A stretch of 64,000 nt of DNA from positions 1,568,501 through 1,632,500 of the forward strand of contig NZ_CP031842.1 in NCBI RefSeq assembly GCF_003441615.1. Reading direction: 5' to 3'. Below, in pieces: positions 1-8,016 of the stretch. The notes beneath the pieces are model-generated. The model saw nothing but the letters and a program-made list of their open reading frames with translations. It was not told where the DNA came from and did not search any database. The stretch's first letter is position 1; every line of letters begins with the position of its first letter. A program made the position numbers and the translations under genes. Origin of the DNA: Dechloromonas sp. HYN0024 (GTDB lineage: Bacteria > Pseudomonadota > Gammaproteobacteria > Burkholderiales > Rhodocyclaceae).

Positions 1-877
1 TGGGGTCGTGCAGACGATCCAGTCGGCCACCATTGACCGTATTGCCGGCGAGATCGGCAAGCAGGCATTCGGCGTCCTTGTAGGGCACGAAACCGAGGCG
101 GGCGGCATCTTCAAGGTCGACGATGAGGTAGCAGGTGTCGTCGGCCACTTCGACCAGAAAAGCCAGCGGATGACGACGCCAGGCGGTGCCGGGCAGGCGC
201 TCGACCAGGCCGGTCGATTTCGCCACCTGGCGGAAAGCCTCTGCATCCTGCTGGAAGAAGCCGAATTTCTTGCCGCTCTTGCCATCCAGTTCGCTCTCGA
301 GGTGCGACGGACGCGGGTACTTGGTGAAGGTCGCCAGCACCGCGCTGCTCAGTTGCAAGCCACCAGGATTGGCCGGGCTTTGCAGCCGGCTGACGATACG
401 AAACCCCTGGGCATTGCCTTCGTAACGTTCGAAGTCGGCCTTCTGGGCCGGCGTCAGGTCATGGCGTTCGAGCAGGCCGGAATGACGAAACCACTCGCGG
501 ATCGCATCTTCGCCGGCATGGCCGAAGGGCGGATTGCCGATGTCATGGGCCAGACAGGCAGCCGCGACAATGGCCCCAAAGTCGCCCGATTCGACGTGCT
601 GCAGGCCATGTCGGGCGATGATCTCGCGCCCGACGACGGCCCCCAGCGAGCGGCCGACGCAACTGACCTCAAGGCTGTGCGTCAGTCGGGTGCGGACGTA
701 ATCACTCTTGGACAGTGGAAAAACCTGCGTCTTGTCTTTCATGCGCCGGAAGGCGGAGGTGAAGACAATGCGGTCGTAATCCTGCTGGAAGGCCGTACGC
801 TCGGCCGTGCCGGGCGCCTTGCCGGCCCCCAGACGTTCGCTCGACAGCAGTTTTTCCCAGATTTTTCGTTTGCCCAT
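1..877 (-). CDS. dgt: Deoxyguanosinetriphosphate triphosphohydrolase (dGTPase), 3' end outside window
   Basis: HD-domain hydrolase that removes the whole triphosphate from dGTP or other dNTPs in the cytosol and so adjusts nucleotide pools. Reading the minus strand from the ATG at 877 gives 292 codons without a stop before the window edge; family members run roughly 370 to 440 residues, so the C-terminus is missing. Visible marks are an N-terminal FTSAFRRMKDKTQVFPL segment, the first metal histidine in RTRLTHSLEV (about residue 67), and the HD pair in CLAHDIGNPPFGHAGED (about 111-112). It starts 35 bases after the thioesterase gene on the same strand, so the two probably form an operon. The long plus-strand reading frame opposite it is a shadow. 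Confidence 0.9.
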   Translation of the reverse strand, partial: MGKRKIWEKLLSSERLGAGKAPGTAERTAFQQDYDRIVFTSAFRRMKDKTQVFPLSKSDYVRTRLTHSLEVSCVGRSLGAVVGREIIARHGLQHVESGDFGAIVAAACLAHDIGNPPFGHAGEDAIREWFRHSGLLERHDLTPAQKADFERYEGNAQGFRIVSRLQSPANPGGLQLSSAVLATFTKYPRPSHLESELDGKSGKKFGFFQQDAEAFRQVAKSTGLVERLPGTAWRRHPLAFLVEVADDTCYLIVDLEDAARLGFVPYKDAECLLADLAGNTVNGGRLDRLHDP

Positions 878-912
878 GCTCTTCGGATTTGACGATGCGA
901 TGGGCTGGGAGT

Positions 913-1323
913 TTACTCTGCTTCGAGCGATGCCCGCACATGATCAGGCAGCGGCACTGATTTTCCGGTTTGCGTATCCATCCACACGACCTTGGCTGCC
1001 CCTTCGGCAAAAATACGCTCATCACCCTCAATGCGCATCTCGACGTAGGTCTCGCAGCTGGAGCGGCCGACTGCGCCGACAAAGGTACGCACCTCGACCA
1101 TGCCCGGATAATTCATCGGGATCAGGAAGGTGCAGCTGGCATTGATGATGACCGGCCCGGCGCCACCCGGACGGACCGGAACCTGCATGTCCTCGATCCA
1201 CTCGACCCGCGCCTGCTCCATGTAGCGAAAATAGACCGTATTATTGACATGCCCGTAGGCATCCATATCGCCCCAGCGAATGGGCATCTTGGTGACGTGA
1301 ATCAGCTTTTTCTTGTGTTCCAT
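913..1323 (-). CDS. Acyl-CoA thioesterase, hotdog fold (4HBT/YbgC-FadM type)
   Basis: Predicted 136-residue single-domain thioesterase that hydrolyses acyl-CoA thioesters. The N-terminal RWGDMDAYGHVNNTVYFRY segment carries the catalytic aspartate and the HVNN signature of the 4-hydroxybenzoyl-CoA thioesterase family; the rest fits the short alpha/beta hotdog. The ATG at 1323 (MEHKKKLIHV) is chosen because an AGG lies just upstream and the family usually begins close to this point; a TTG at 1353 would add ten residues with no family support. It is divergent from the ETF-ubiquinone oxidoreductase gene and upstream of dgt. The physiological substrate cannot be told from sequence. Confidence 0.85.
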   Translation of the reverse strand: MEHKKKLIHVTKMPIRWGDMDAYGHVNNTVYFRYMEQARVEWIEDMQVPVRPGGAGPVIINASCTFLIPMNYPGMVEVRTFVGAVGRSSCETYVEMRIEGDERIFAEGAAKVVWMDTQTGKSVPLPDHVRASLEAE

Positions 1324-1410
1324 AAACCTGACTACTAAAGTGGTGTTGATCAAAGTATTTCCATACTGTACCGTATTGAAATCAAGCTAACAATAAAACC
1401 AGGAGACATC

Positions 1411-3056
1411 ATGGAACGTGAATCCATGGAATTTGACGTCGTCATCGTCGGTGGCGGCCCGGCCGGTCAGGCAGCGGCGATCCGCCTGAAACAGCTGGCG
1501 GCAGAAAAAGGAACTGATCTGGGCGTCTGCCTGATCGAAAAAGGCGCCGAAATCGGTGCCCACATACTATCGGGAGCCGTCATGGACCCGCGCGCCCTCA
1601 ACGAATTGCTGCCCAACTGGCAGGCCGACGGCGCCCCGCTCAATGCACCGGTTTCCGAAGACCGCTTCTTCATCTTCTCGGAAACCGGCGCCACCAAGGT
1701 GCCGAACAGCCTCTTGCCCGACTGCTTCCACAACGAAGGCAATCACGTTGTTTCGCTCGGCAATGTCTGCCGCTGGCTTGGTGAGCAGGCCGAGGCGCTG
1801 GGCGTCGAGATCTACCCCGGTTTTGCCGGCTCGGAAGTGCTTTTTGACGAAAATGGCGCAGTGAAAGGCGTTGCCACCGGCGACATGGGCCGTCTGCACG
1901 ATGGTTCCGAAGGACCCAATTTCCAGATGGGCATGGAACTGCACGGCAAATACACCTTCTTCGCCGAAGGCTGTCGCGGCCACCTCGGCAAGCAGCTCGA
2001 AGAAAATTCAATCTGCGCGACGGCGTCGATCCGCAAACCTACGGCATCGGCCTCAAGGAACTCTGGGAAATCGATCCCGACAAGCACCAGCTCGGTCTGG
2101 TCATCCACAGCGGTGGCTGGCCGATGCAGCCGGACACCTACGGCGGCGGTTTCCTCTATCACCTGGAAAACAACCAGATCGCCGTCGGTTTCGTCGTCGG
2201 CCTCGGCTACAGCAATCCGCATTTGTCGCCCTACGAAGAATTCCAGCGCTTCAAGACACATCCGGAAATCCGCAAGTTCCTCGAAGGCGGCAAGCGCATC
2301 GCCTATGGTGCCCGCGCCCTGACTGCCGGTGGCCTTCAATCGCTGCCGAAATTGACTTTCCCCGGTGGCGTGCTGATCGGCGACGATGCCGGTTTCCTCA
2401 ATGCGGCCCGCATCAAAGGTTCACACTGCGCTATCAAGACCGGTTCGCTGGCCGCTGAGGCCTGCTTCGAGGCTCTGGCTGGCGAGCGCCAGCGCGACGA
2501 ACTGACAGCCTATCCAGAGTTGTTTAAAAACAGTTGGTTGTACGATGAACTTCATAAGTCACGTAACTTTAAACCGTGGATGAACAAGGGGCTCAAACTC
2601 GGCTCCATCATGTTTGGAATCGACCAGGTTCTGCTGCGCGGCAAGGCGCCGTGGACCCTGCACAACACCAAGCCCGACCACGCCAAGCTCAAGCCGGCGG
2701 CCGAGTGTGAACCGATCATCTATCCCAAACCGGATGGTGTCATCACCTTCGACCGCCTGTCCTCGGTCTTTCTCTCCAGCACCAATCACGAGGAAGATCA
2801 GCCCTGCCACCTGCAACTCAAGGATGCCAGCGTACCGATCAGCGTCAATCTGGCCGAATACGATGCCCCGGAGCAGCGCTTTTGCCCGGCTGGCGTCTAT
2901 GAAATCCTGCGCGACGAAAGTGGCGCCAACCCGCGCCTGCAGATCAATGCGCAGAATTGCGTGCATTGCAAGACCTGCGATATCAAGGATCCGACGCAGA
3001 ACATCAACTGGGTAGTGCCGCAGGGTGGCGAAGGTCCGACCTACCCGAACATGTAA
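1411..3056 (+). pseudogene. Electron transfer flavoprotein-ubiquinone oxidoreductase, interrupted by one -1 frameshift
   Basis: ETF-QO passes electrons from ETF, reduced by acyl-CoA and related dehydrogenases, to the membrane quinone pool. The N-terminal part (1411 onward, good AGGAGA site at 1401) has the FAD-binding VVIVGGGPAGQAAAIRL motif. At about 2005-2010 the frame is lost: the sequence reads LEEN then nonsense up to a stop at 2322. The +1 register from about 2010 continues the family sequence ([19 protein letters not shown]) to the stop at 3056. The second part ends with the 4Fe-4S ligands in [17 protein letters not shown]. Adding one T after 2007 restores a protein of about 548 residues, the usual family length. 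The rest of the gene looks intact, so this is either a very recent mutation or a sequencing or assembly error. Confidence 0.9.
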
Positions 3057-3144
3057 GAACTGACCGGAAATGGTCCTCGCATGCCGCGAATCCCCATTTC
3101 CCGGTTTATAATCTTGCGGCTAAACCCCTTAGGGAGAACAACAC

Positions 3145-3942
3145 ATGGGCTTTCTCGCCGACAAGAAAATTCTGATTACCGGACTGCTCTCCAAGCATTC
3201 CATCGCCTATGGCATTGCCAAGGCTTGCCATCGTGAAGGCGCTCAACTCGCCTTTACCTACCAGACCGAGCGTTTCGAAGATCGTATCAAGAAGTTTGCT
3301 GCTGAATTCGACAGCGACATCACGATCCCGGTCGACGTTGCCAGCGACGAGCAAATTGACAACCTGTTTGTCGAACTGGCCAAGCGCTGGGACGGTCTGG
3401 ACGGCCTGGTTCATTCCATCGCCTACGCCCCGACCGAAGCCATCGAAGGTGATTTCCTGAACGGCATCACGCGTGACGCCTTCCGCATCGCCCACGAGAT
3501 TTCGTCGTATAGCTATCCGGCGCTGGTCAAGGCTGCACGCCCGATGATGCAGGGTCGCAAGAGTTCTGCTCTTGCCCTCTCCTACCTCGGCGCGGAGCGC
3601 ACCATGCCGAACTACAACACCATGGGCCTGGCCAAAGCCAGCCTTGAAGCGGCCACCCGCTACCTGGCTTTCTGCCTCGGCCCTGAAGGCATCCGTGCCA
3701 ACGCCATTTCGGCCGGCCCGATCAAGACCCTGGCCGCTTCCGGTATCGGCAATTTCGGCAAGCTGCTCGCCTACAACTCGCACAATGCCCCGCTGCGCCG
3801 TAACGTGACCATTGACGAAGTCGGCAATGCCGCTGCCTTCATGCTCTCCGATCTGGCCAGCGGCATCACCGGCGAAATCATGTACGTCGATGGCGGCATG
3901 AACACGGTTGCCCTCGGTAACGCCGACCCGCTGCCGGGCTAA
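3145..3942 (+). CDS. fabI: Enoyl-[acyl-carrier-protein] reductase (NADH)
   Basis: Cytosolic FabI, which reduces trans-2-enoyl-ACP in the last step of each fatty-acid elongation cycle; the target of triclosan-type inhibitors. The 265-residue protein matches the usual length of about 260. It is an atypical short-chain dehydrogenase: N-terminal [17 protein letters not shown] nucleotide-binding region, then the catalytic Tyr-x6-Lys (Y157, K164) in NYNTMGLAK, with the second FabI tyrosine at Y147. Residue 93, a glycine in E. coli FabI, is alanine here (HSIAYAP), a natural variant in many families. A TATAAT at 3107-3112 could be the -10 of its promoter, and AGGGAG lies just before the start. A strong hairpin terminator follows. 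Confidence 0.97.
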   Translation: MGFLADKKILITGLLSKHSIAYGIAKACHREGAQLAFTYQTERFEDRIKKFAAEFDSDITIPVDVASDEQIDNLFVELAKRWDGLDGLVHSIAYAPTEAIEGDFLNGITRDAFRIAHEISSYSYPALVKAARPMMQGRKSSALALSYLGAERTMPNYNTMGLAKASLEAATRYLAFCLGPEGIRANAISAGPIKTLAASGIGNFGKLLAYNSHNAPLRRNVTIDEVGNAAAFMLSDLASGITGEIMYVDGGMNTVALGNADPLPG

Positions 3943-3965
3943 GACCAGCCAGCCCTCAGGGGCAA

Positions 3966-4001
3966 AAAAACGCCGACTGGTTGATTCCCGTCGGCGTTTT
4001 T
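3966..4001 (+). terminator. Rho-independent terminator after fabI
   Basis: A 12-base inverted repeat (arms 3966-3977 and 3990-4001, core CGCCGAC/GTCGGCG) has A-rich and T-rich flanks on opposite sides. It can end fabI transcription on the plus strand and may also work from the other side. Confidence 0.85.
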
Positions 4002-4025
4002 GTTTGGGCAATCGGACAGGCCCAA

Positions 4026-4051
4026 TAAAAAAGCGGGCCGCAGCCCGCTTT
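4026..4051 (-). terminator. Rho-independent terminator after ppiD
   Basis: Inverted repeat AAAGCGGG/CCCGCTTT (4030-4037 and 4044-4051) with a 6-base loop. On the minus strand it is followed by a run of T, and it lies 20 bases beyond the ppiD stop codon. Confidence 0.85.
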
Positions 4052-4070
4052 CTGTTCTTCAGTCGGCCTC

Positions 4071-5957
4071 TTACTTGTCTTTCGACTCCAGTGCGGCCAG
4101 ATTGACTTCGACCTTGTAGCGGCTGCGCAAGGCGGCCAGGTAGAGCTGAATTTCTTCCTGTGCCGCCAGATTGCCCAGTTGCTTGAGCATCCCCTGCGAC
4201 CGCGCCGGATCGAGCTTTTCGCCAGCCTGAATCTTGCTCAGCTTGAACAGTGCATAGCCAGCGCCCGGCAGTTCGACGCCGGTATACGAAGGCAGCTTGC
4301 CGGTATCCATGCGGAAGACTGACTGGGCGGCCTGCGGCGGCAACTGGCGGGCATCCATGCGGGAAACGCTCTTGGCGGCACCCCAGGTCAGCTTGTCCTC
4401 GCCCTTCTTCAGGGCCTCCAGCCGTGCTTCGCCATCCTTGCTGGCAAGAATCTGTGCTTCCTTGTTCTTCAACAGCGTTTCGATATTGGCCTTGACGCCA
4501 TCGAACGGCTGCAATGCCTTTGCCTTGTAATCAACCAGCCGCGCAGCAACCAGGGTATTGGCAGCGATTTCGACGGCTTCGGTATTGCGGCGATTTTTGA
4601 CTGAGTCTTCCGAGAACAGTGCGGCCATGAGTTTTTCGTTACCCAGTGCGCCATTGGCCGGGTTGGCCTGACGGCCAAGCCAGTCGGAGGTCTTGACGGT
4701 CAGTTTGAACTTGTCGGCAACCGGTTTGAGGCTGTCGGCCTGCTCATAAACCATGTTGCTGAAGGTTTCGGCGGCTTCGGCAAACTTGCGGGAAACGGCA
4801 GCCTTCTTCAGTTCGGCTTCGATTTCGCCACGAACTTCAGCCAGCGGCTTTTCCTTCGCTGCGTGAATGCCGTTGAGCTTGATGATGTGGAAGCCGAAAT
4901 CGGACTCGACAACACCGGAAATCTCGCCTTCCTTGAGGCTAAAGGTGGCGTCGTCGAACGACTTGACCATCATGCCGCGCCCAAAGAAGCCAAGGTCGCC
5001 GCCCTTGGCAGCCGAACCAGGATCGTCGGAGTTTTTCTTGGCGAGGTCGGCGAAGGAAGCTGGTGTCTTGCGAACTTCTGCCAGCAGCTCCTCGGCCTTG
5101 GCTTTGGCCTTGGCCTTGCCGAGCTTTTCGGCGCCAATCAGGATATGGCTGGCGCGACGTTCTTCGGCCTGCAGGAAGCGATCCTTGTGACCGTCATACC
5201 AGGCCTTGACCTCGGCATCGGTCACCGCCAGCTGGCCGGCAATCGACTCCATCGAGAGGACGACGTATTCGGCCTTGGCCTGCTCCGGTACGGCGAACTG
5301 GGCGGCATTCTCGTCATAGAATTTTTGTGCCGCGTCATCGGCCAGCTTGACCTTGCCAAGATAGGCATCGAGGTTCAGGCGATATTCCATCACATCACGC
5401 TTTTCGGTTTGCAGGGCCAGCACACGGTCGGCAACCGAATGGGGAACCACACCGGATTGGCCGATGGCGCCAGCCAGTTGCTGCAAGGTCAGATCCTGAC
5501 GCAGTTGGGCCTCGAAACCGGCCGGCGACATGCTCTGGGCGCGCAATGCTGCTTCGTAGCGCTCACTCGAGAACTTGCCATCGACCTTGAACGCATCAAT
5601 CGCACCGATCGCCTGGCGTACCGCGTTATCGCTGGCAAACAGGTGCTTCTTGCCAGCTTCGACGACGAGCAGGCGCTGATTGATCAGATCGTCGAGAATT
5701 GCCTTGCGGGCATCCGGCGTGTCCAGCATCTTCGGATCGAACTGACCACCCAGTTGGGTGCGCAGGCGCTCCTGCTGCTCGCGCAGGCTTTGCTGGAACT
5801 GTTGCTGGGTAATCTTGATGTCACCAATGGTGGCAACATCGCTGCCAGCACCATTATTGCGCATGTAGGAATCAACGCCGAAAAAGGCAAAGGGCAGCGT
5901 GATCAGCGCCAGAAATACCTGGACGATTCTTTTGTTGTTGCGGACTGCGTCGAACAT
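4071..5957 (-). CDS. ppiD: Periplasmic chaperone / peptidyl-prolyl isomerase, SurA_N plus parvulin domains
   Basis: PpiD is an inner-membrane-anchored periplasmic chaperone near the Sec translocon that helps newly exported proteins fold. The 628-residue product matches the family length. Residues about 10-30 form one membrane segment ([17 protein letters not shown]), followed by a SurA-like N-terminal chaperone region ([19 protein letters not shown]) and one parvulin (PPIC) domain at about 265-365, with [10 protein letters not shown] and the [12 protein letters not shown] and FGFHIIKL motifs, then a helical C-terminal part. It is a single gene with its own terminator. The long plus-strand frame at 4863-6029 is its antisense shadow. 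Confidence 0.93.
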   Translation of the reverse strand: MFDAVRNNKRIVQVFLALITLPFAFFGVDSYMRNNGAGSDVATIGDIKITQQQFQQSLREQQERLRTQLGGQFDPKMLDTPDARKAILDDLINQRLLVVEAGKKHLFASDNAVRQAIGAIDAFKVDGKFSSERYEAALRAQSMSPAGFEAQLRQDLTLQQLAGAIGQSGVVPHSVADRVLALQTEKRDVMEYRLNLDAYLGKVKLADDAAQKFYDENAAQFAVPEQAKAEYVVLSMESIAGQLAVTDAEVKAWYDGHKDRFLQAEERRASHILIGAEKLGKAKAKAKAEELLAEVRKTPASFADLAKKNSDDPGSAAKGGDLGFFGRGMMVKSFDDATFSLKEGEISGVVESDFGFHIIKLNGIHAAKEKPLAEVRGEIEAELKKAAVSRKFAEAAETFSNMVYEQADSLKPVADKFKLTVKTSDWLGRQANPANGALGNEKLMAALFSEDSVKNRRNTEAVEIAANTLVAARLVDYKAKALQPFDGVKANIETLLKNKEAQILASKDGEARLEALKKGEDKLTWGAAKSVSRMDARQLPPQAAQSVFRMDTGKLPSYTGVELPGAGYALFKLSKIQAGEKLDPARSQGMLKQLGNLAAQEEIQLYLAALRSRYKVEVNLAALESKDK

Positions 5958-6197
5958 GAGGAGAAAAATCCTTCGAATACGTTCAAAAAGGCAAATGCAG
6001 CTTGCCCAAAGGGTCGAATGATACCGTAATTCCTTGCTTCTTCAGATGATTTAGGGCCGGGAATAGATCGTTTTAAGCCGACAAGCACCCTTGTCGATTT
6101 GTGCCCGGTTCATGTCTGCCACCCGTCACAATTTGCCCGCTACTTTCTGGTGGACATCTTCAGACCGAGAGCGGTCTGGCCTTACATGAAAACAAGA

Positions 6198-6410
6198 TCA
6201 GTCGAACAAGTCTGGCTGCATCGGCACCAGGTTTTCGCGCTTGACGGTCAGGCGAACCGGCACGCCCTGCTTGCCAATCGCTTCGACGACCATGCGTCCG
6301 GCTGAGGCTTCGGCGACGACGCGAACGTTGCGCATCGACTGGCGGGTGCGGCCCCGATAAGTCGCCAGCGTTCCGGCTGGGGGCATCCAGGCTGGCTTTG
6401 GGCGCGACAT
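6198..6410 (-). CDS. Small conserved-looking protein of unknown function, divergent from the 6566 gene
   Basis: A 70-residue basic protein (MSRPKPAWMPPAGTLATYRG start, MQPDLFD end). No domain is recognised; the middle (VRVVAEASAGRMVVEAIGK, VRLTVKRENLVPMQ) could form a small beta-sheet fold. The ATG at 6410 is preferred over 6425 because AAAGG lies eight bases upstream. Its upstream region is shared with the divergent 6566 gene and contains two sequences matching the LexA operator, so damage-inducible expression is possible. The call rests on codon pattern and the regulatory context, not on a known family. Confidence 0.6.
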   Translation of the reverse strand: MSRPKPAWMPPAGTLATYRGRTRQSMRNVRVVAEASAGRMVVEAIGKQGVPVRLTVKRENLVPMQPDLFD

Positions 6411-6471
6411 TTGTGGGCCTTTCATCCGCTACGAATAGGCCAAGCCTACCCCTGAAAAAAGATTTCTCGAA

Positions 6472-6491
6472 TACTGTACATCCATACAGCT
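6472..6491. promoter_or_regulatory. LexA (SOS) box candidate 1
   Basis: TACTGT-N8-ACAGCT: the CTGT (6474-6477) and ACAG (6486-6489) half-sites are separated by exactly eight bases, the spacing of the gamma/beta-proteobacterial LexA operator. It lies in the 155-base gap between two divergent small genes. Binding is predicted, not shown. Confidence 0.6.
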
Positions 6492-6520
6492 TTCGGATAT
6501 TCTGCACTCGAACAACAAAA

Positions 6521-6540
6521 TACTGGTTGTTTATACAGTT
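6521..6540. promoter_or_regulatory. LexA (SOS) box candidate 2
   Basis: TACTGG-N8-ACAGTT: one half-site differs from CTGT by one base (CTGG at 6523-6526), the other is perfect (ACAG at 6535-6538), with the correct eight-base spacing and AT-rich centre. It lies 26 bases before the start codon of the plus-strand small gene, about 50 bases from candidate 1. Confidence 0.5.
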
Positions 6541-6565
6541 ACCGATAGCCGAAGGAGTTGCCATC

Positions 6566-6730
6566 ATGAAACGTCTTCAACACTGGTTCGATCTGATTGC
6601 CGGAATATCCCACGAAGAACATGCTCGCCTGGAGCGGGCACGGAGCATTTTCAACGCCAGCGGCCCTGACGTAGAGATGCTGCAGACACCGGCCTGCTGG
6701 CGGCGCAATCGGCGCATCGTTGCCAAATAA
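6566..6730 (+). CDS. 54-residue protein of unknown function, possibly SOS-regulated
   Basis: Small basic protein (MKRLQHWFDLIAGISHEEHA start, RRNRRIVAK end) with an amphipathic helical N-terminal half and an arginine-rich tail. The ATG at 6566 has a clear GAAGGAG ribosome site eight bases upstream, which is the main argument that the gene is real. Two LexA-like boxes lie between it and the divergent 6410 gene, and a hairpin follows at 6751. No family is recognised. Small SOS-controlled proteins often inhibit division or bind DNA-repair partners, but nothing in the sequence assigns such a role here. Confidence 0.6.
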   Translation: MKRLQHWFDLIAGISHEEHARLERARSIFNASGPDVEMLQTPACWRRNRRIVAK

Positions 6731-6750
6731 TTCTGACCAGGAAATAAAAA

Positions 6751-6770
6751 CGGAACTCCGTGGAGTTCCG
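6751..6770. terminator. Bidirectional hairpin terminator between the 6566 gene and the rhodanese gene
   Basis: CGGAACTCC/GGAGTTCCG inverted repeat with A-run on the left, giving a T-run on the minus strand and TCCTTCTCTT on the plus strand. A second GC-rich palindrome (CCCCGGGA/TCCCGGGG, 6790-6807) lies between it and the minus-strand rhodanese gene. Confidence 0.7.
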
Positions 6771-6816
6771 TCCTTCTCTTCAGCCCAAACCCCGGGACTT
6801 CCCGGGGCATGATCAC

Positions 6817-7380
6817 TCAGAAATCGTCAGTGACGATGGGGAAGCCGAGTGCAGCCCAATCAAGCATGCCGCCACGGTAGTAGTAAATCTTGTCGGCCGG
6901 GAAGCCATCACGCACCATGGCGTTAATGGCCGACGGGCTCTGCGGGCAAACCGGGCCATTACAGAAGGCATATACCTTCTTGGCCTTGCTGCAGTCCCAC
7001 TTGCCGGCGCTCTTGCTGCAACCCAGTTCGTCCATGCGGCCGGCCACCAGGGTGTAGGGGATGTGATACGAGTTGGGGATGGTGCCCTTGATCCGGTCAT
7101 CCGGCTCGCGCATGTCGACAATCAGTGAATCCTTGTCGTTCATCGCATTCAGCAATTCGATTTCAGTGACCGGATGCACACCCGGCACCGGAATCAACGG
7201 CTGCAGCCAGCCCTTGTTCTTGGCGCAAGGGGTCATCGTGCGGGTAATGACGAAAGGACCATTCTTGGTCTGAACGACAAATTGCTTGTCTTCACCGATG
7301 ATACGCAGCAATTCCTTTTCTTGCGCGACGACAGTGCCAGCCATCAGAACCCCGACCACGAGCATTAGTTTTTTGATCAC
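6817..7380 (-). CDS. Secreted rhodanese-like domain protein
   Basis: A 187-residue protein with an N-terminal signal peptide (residues about 1-19, LMLVVGVLMAGTVVAQ) and a single rhodanese domain, so it should act in the periplasm. The domain shows LIVDMREPDDRIKGTIPNSY and the active loop VYAFCNGPVCPQSPSA, which holds the likely persulfide cysteine; a second loop cysteine and CSKSAGKWDCSK upstream are possible disulfide partners. Start is GTG at 7380, supported by a strong GGAGGGG site. Rhodanese domains move sulfane sulfur or act as redox sensors; the partner is unknown. Monocistronic by position. Confidence 0.85.
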   Translation of the reverse strand: MIKKLMLVVGVLMAGTVVAQEKELLRIIGEDKQFVVQTKNGPFVITRTMTPCAKNKGWLQPLIPVPGVHPVTEIELLNAMNDKDSLIVDMREPDDRIKGTIPNSYHIPYTLVAGRMDELGCSKSAGKWDCSKAKKVYAFCNGPVCPQSPSAINAMVRDGFPADKIYYYRGGMLDWAALGFPIVTDDF

Positions 7381-7621
7381 GTAATTTCCCCTCCAAATAT
7401 AATTAAAGTGACAGATCGCCGGATAAGCGATTGCGTATATTGTAATTTAATTATTTTGTAGCGTGAAGTTTCCGGCTCCCCTCCTGGTTTTCAGAACTGC
7501 TCAGGAATTTCGTCCGCCGACAGGTCACGGCACGCCAGCCCCTCCCGTGTTATCTTTTTATCGAACAGCCGCTATTCAACTGCGTCCTAGTTCACCGACG
7601 CATCTCCAAGGACAAGACAAC

Positions 7622-7921
7622 ATGAAAAAACTCCTGCTAGCCGCAGTCATTGCGAGTGCCCCGCTGCTTGCCAGCGCCACAGACATCAACGTCAACCTGG
7701 GTGGCATGCGCATCCAGGCGCCAGGTGTTACCGTTACGTTCGGCAGTCAGGACAATCGTGGCTACTATTGGGACGGCCAGGATTACCGTCATCCCGATTA
7801 CTGGCGGAAGCACGAGGGGTATCGTGGCGAGCGTTATTACACCGGGCGCGGCCATGACGAAGGACGCCATGAAGGCAAAGGGCACTGCCCGCCGGGTCAG
7901 GCTAAAAAGGGCAACTGCTGA
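7622..7921 (+). CDS. Small periplasmic protein resembling DUF2502 (YpeC-like)
   Basis: A 99-residue exported protein: signal peptide at about 1-20 (KLLLAAVIASAPLLASA), then a Gly/Tyr/His-rich body (YYWDGQDYRHPDYWRKHEG) and a C-terminal HCPPGQAKKGNC pair of cysteines. This pattern resembles the DUF2502 putative periplasmic family, whose role is unknown. The ATG at 7622 follows AAGGACAAG and is the only start that gives a signal peptide; the upstream in-frame extension from 7463 is not credible. A terminator follows within 30 bases. Confidence 0.75.
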   Translation: MKKLLLAAVIASAPLLASATDINVNLGGMRIQAPGVTVTFGSQDNRGYYWDGQDYRHPDYWRKHEGYRGERYYTGRGHDEGRHEGKGHCPPGQAKKGNC

Positions 7922-7942
7922 GTATTTCAGCCAAGTACATAC

Positions 7943-7976
7943 AAAAAGGGCGAGGCCAATTGGTCCCGCCCTTTTT
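7943..7976 (+). terminator. Rho-independent terminator after the small periplasmic gene
   Basis: Ten-base arms AAAAAGGGCG (7943-7952) and CGCCCTTTTT (7967-7976), ending in a T-run on the plus strand. It lies between the 7622 gene and the convergent purL. Confidence 0.85.
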
Positions 7977-8016
7977 TATTGATAGCGCTTCCGGCTAAGG
8001 ATGCGCCGCTCAGTTA

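Noticed and set aside
8..892. 294-codon plus-strand frame
   Set aside because: Antisense to dgt, whose minus-strand product has clear HD-family motifs.
3063..3105. Imperfect hairpin after the ETF-QO gene
   Set aside because: The arms need a bulge and the T-run is short; it overlaps the likely fabI promoter, so terminator status is unclear.
4863..6029. 388-codon plus-strand frame
   Set aside because: Antisense shadow of ppiD.
6161..6178. CAGACCG/CGGTCTG hairpin after the 6198 gene
   Set aside because: No T-run on either strand, so not called a terminator.
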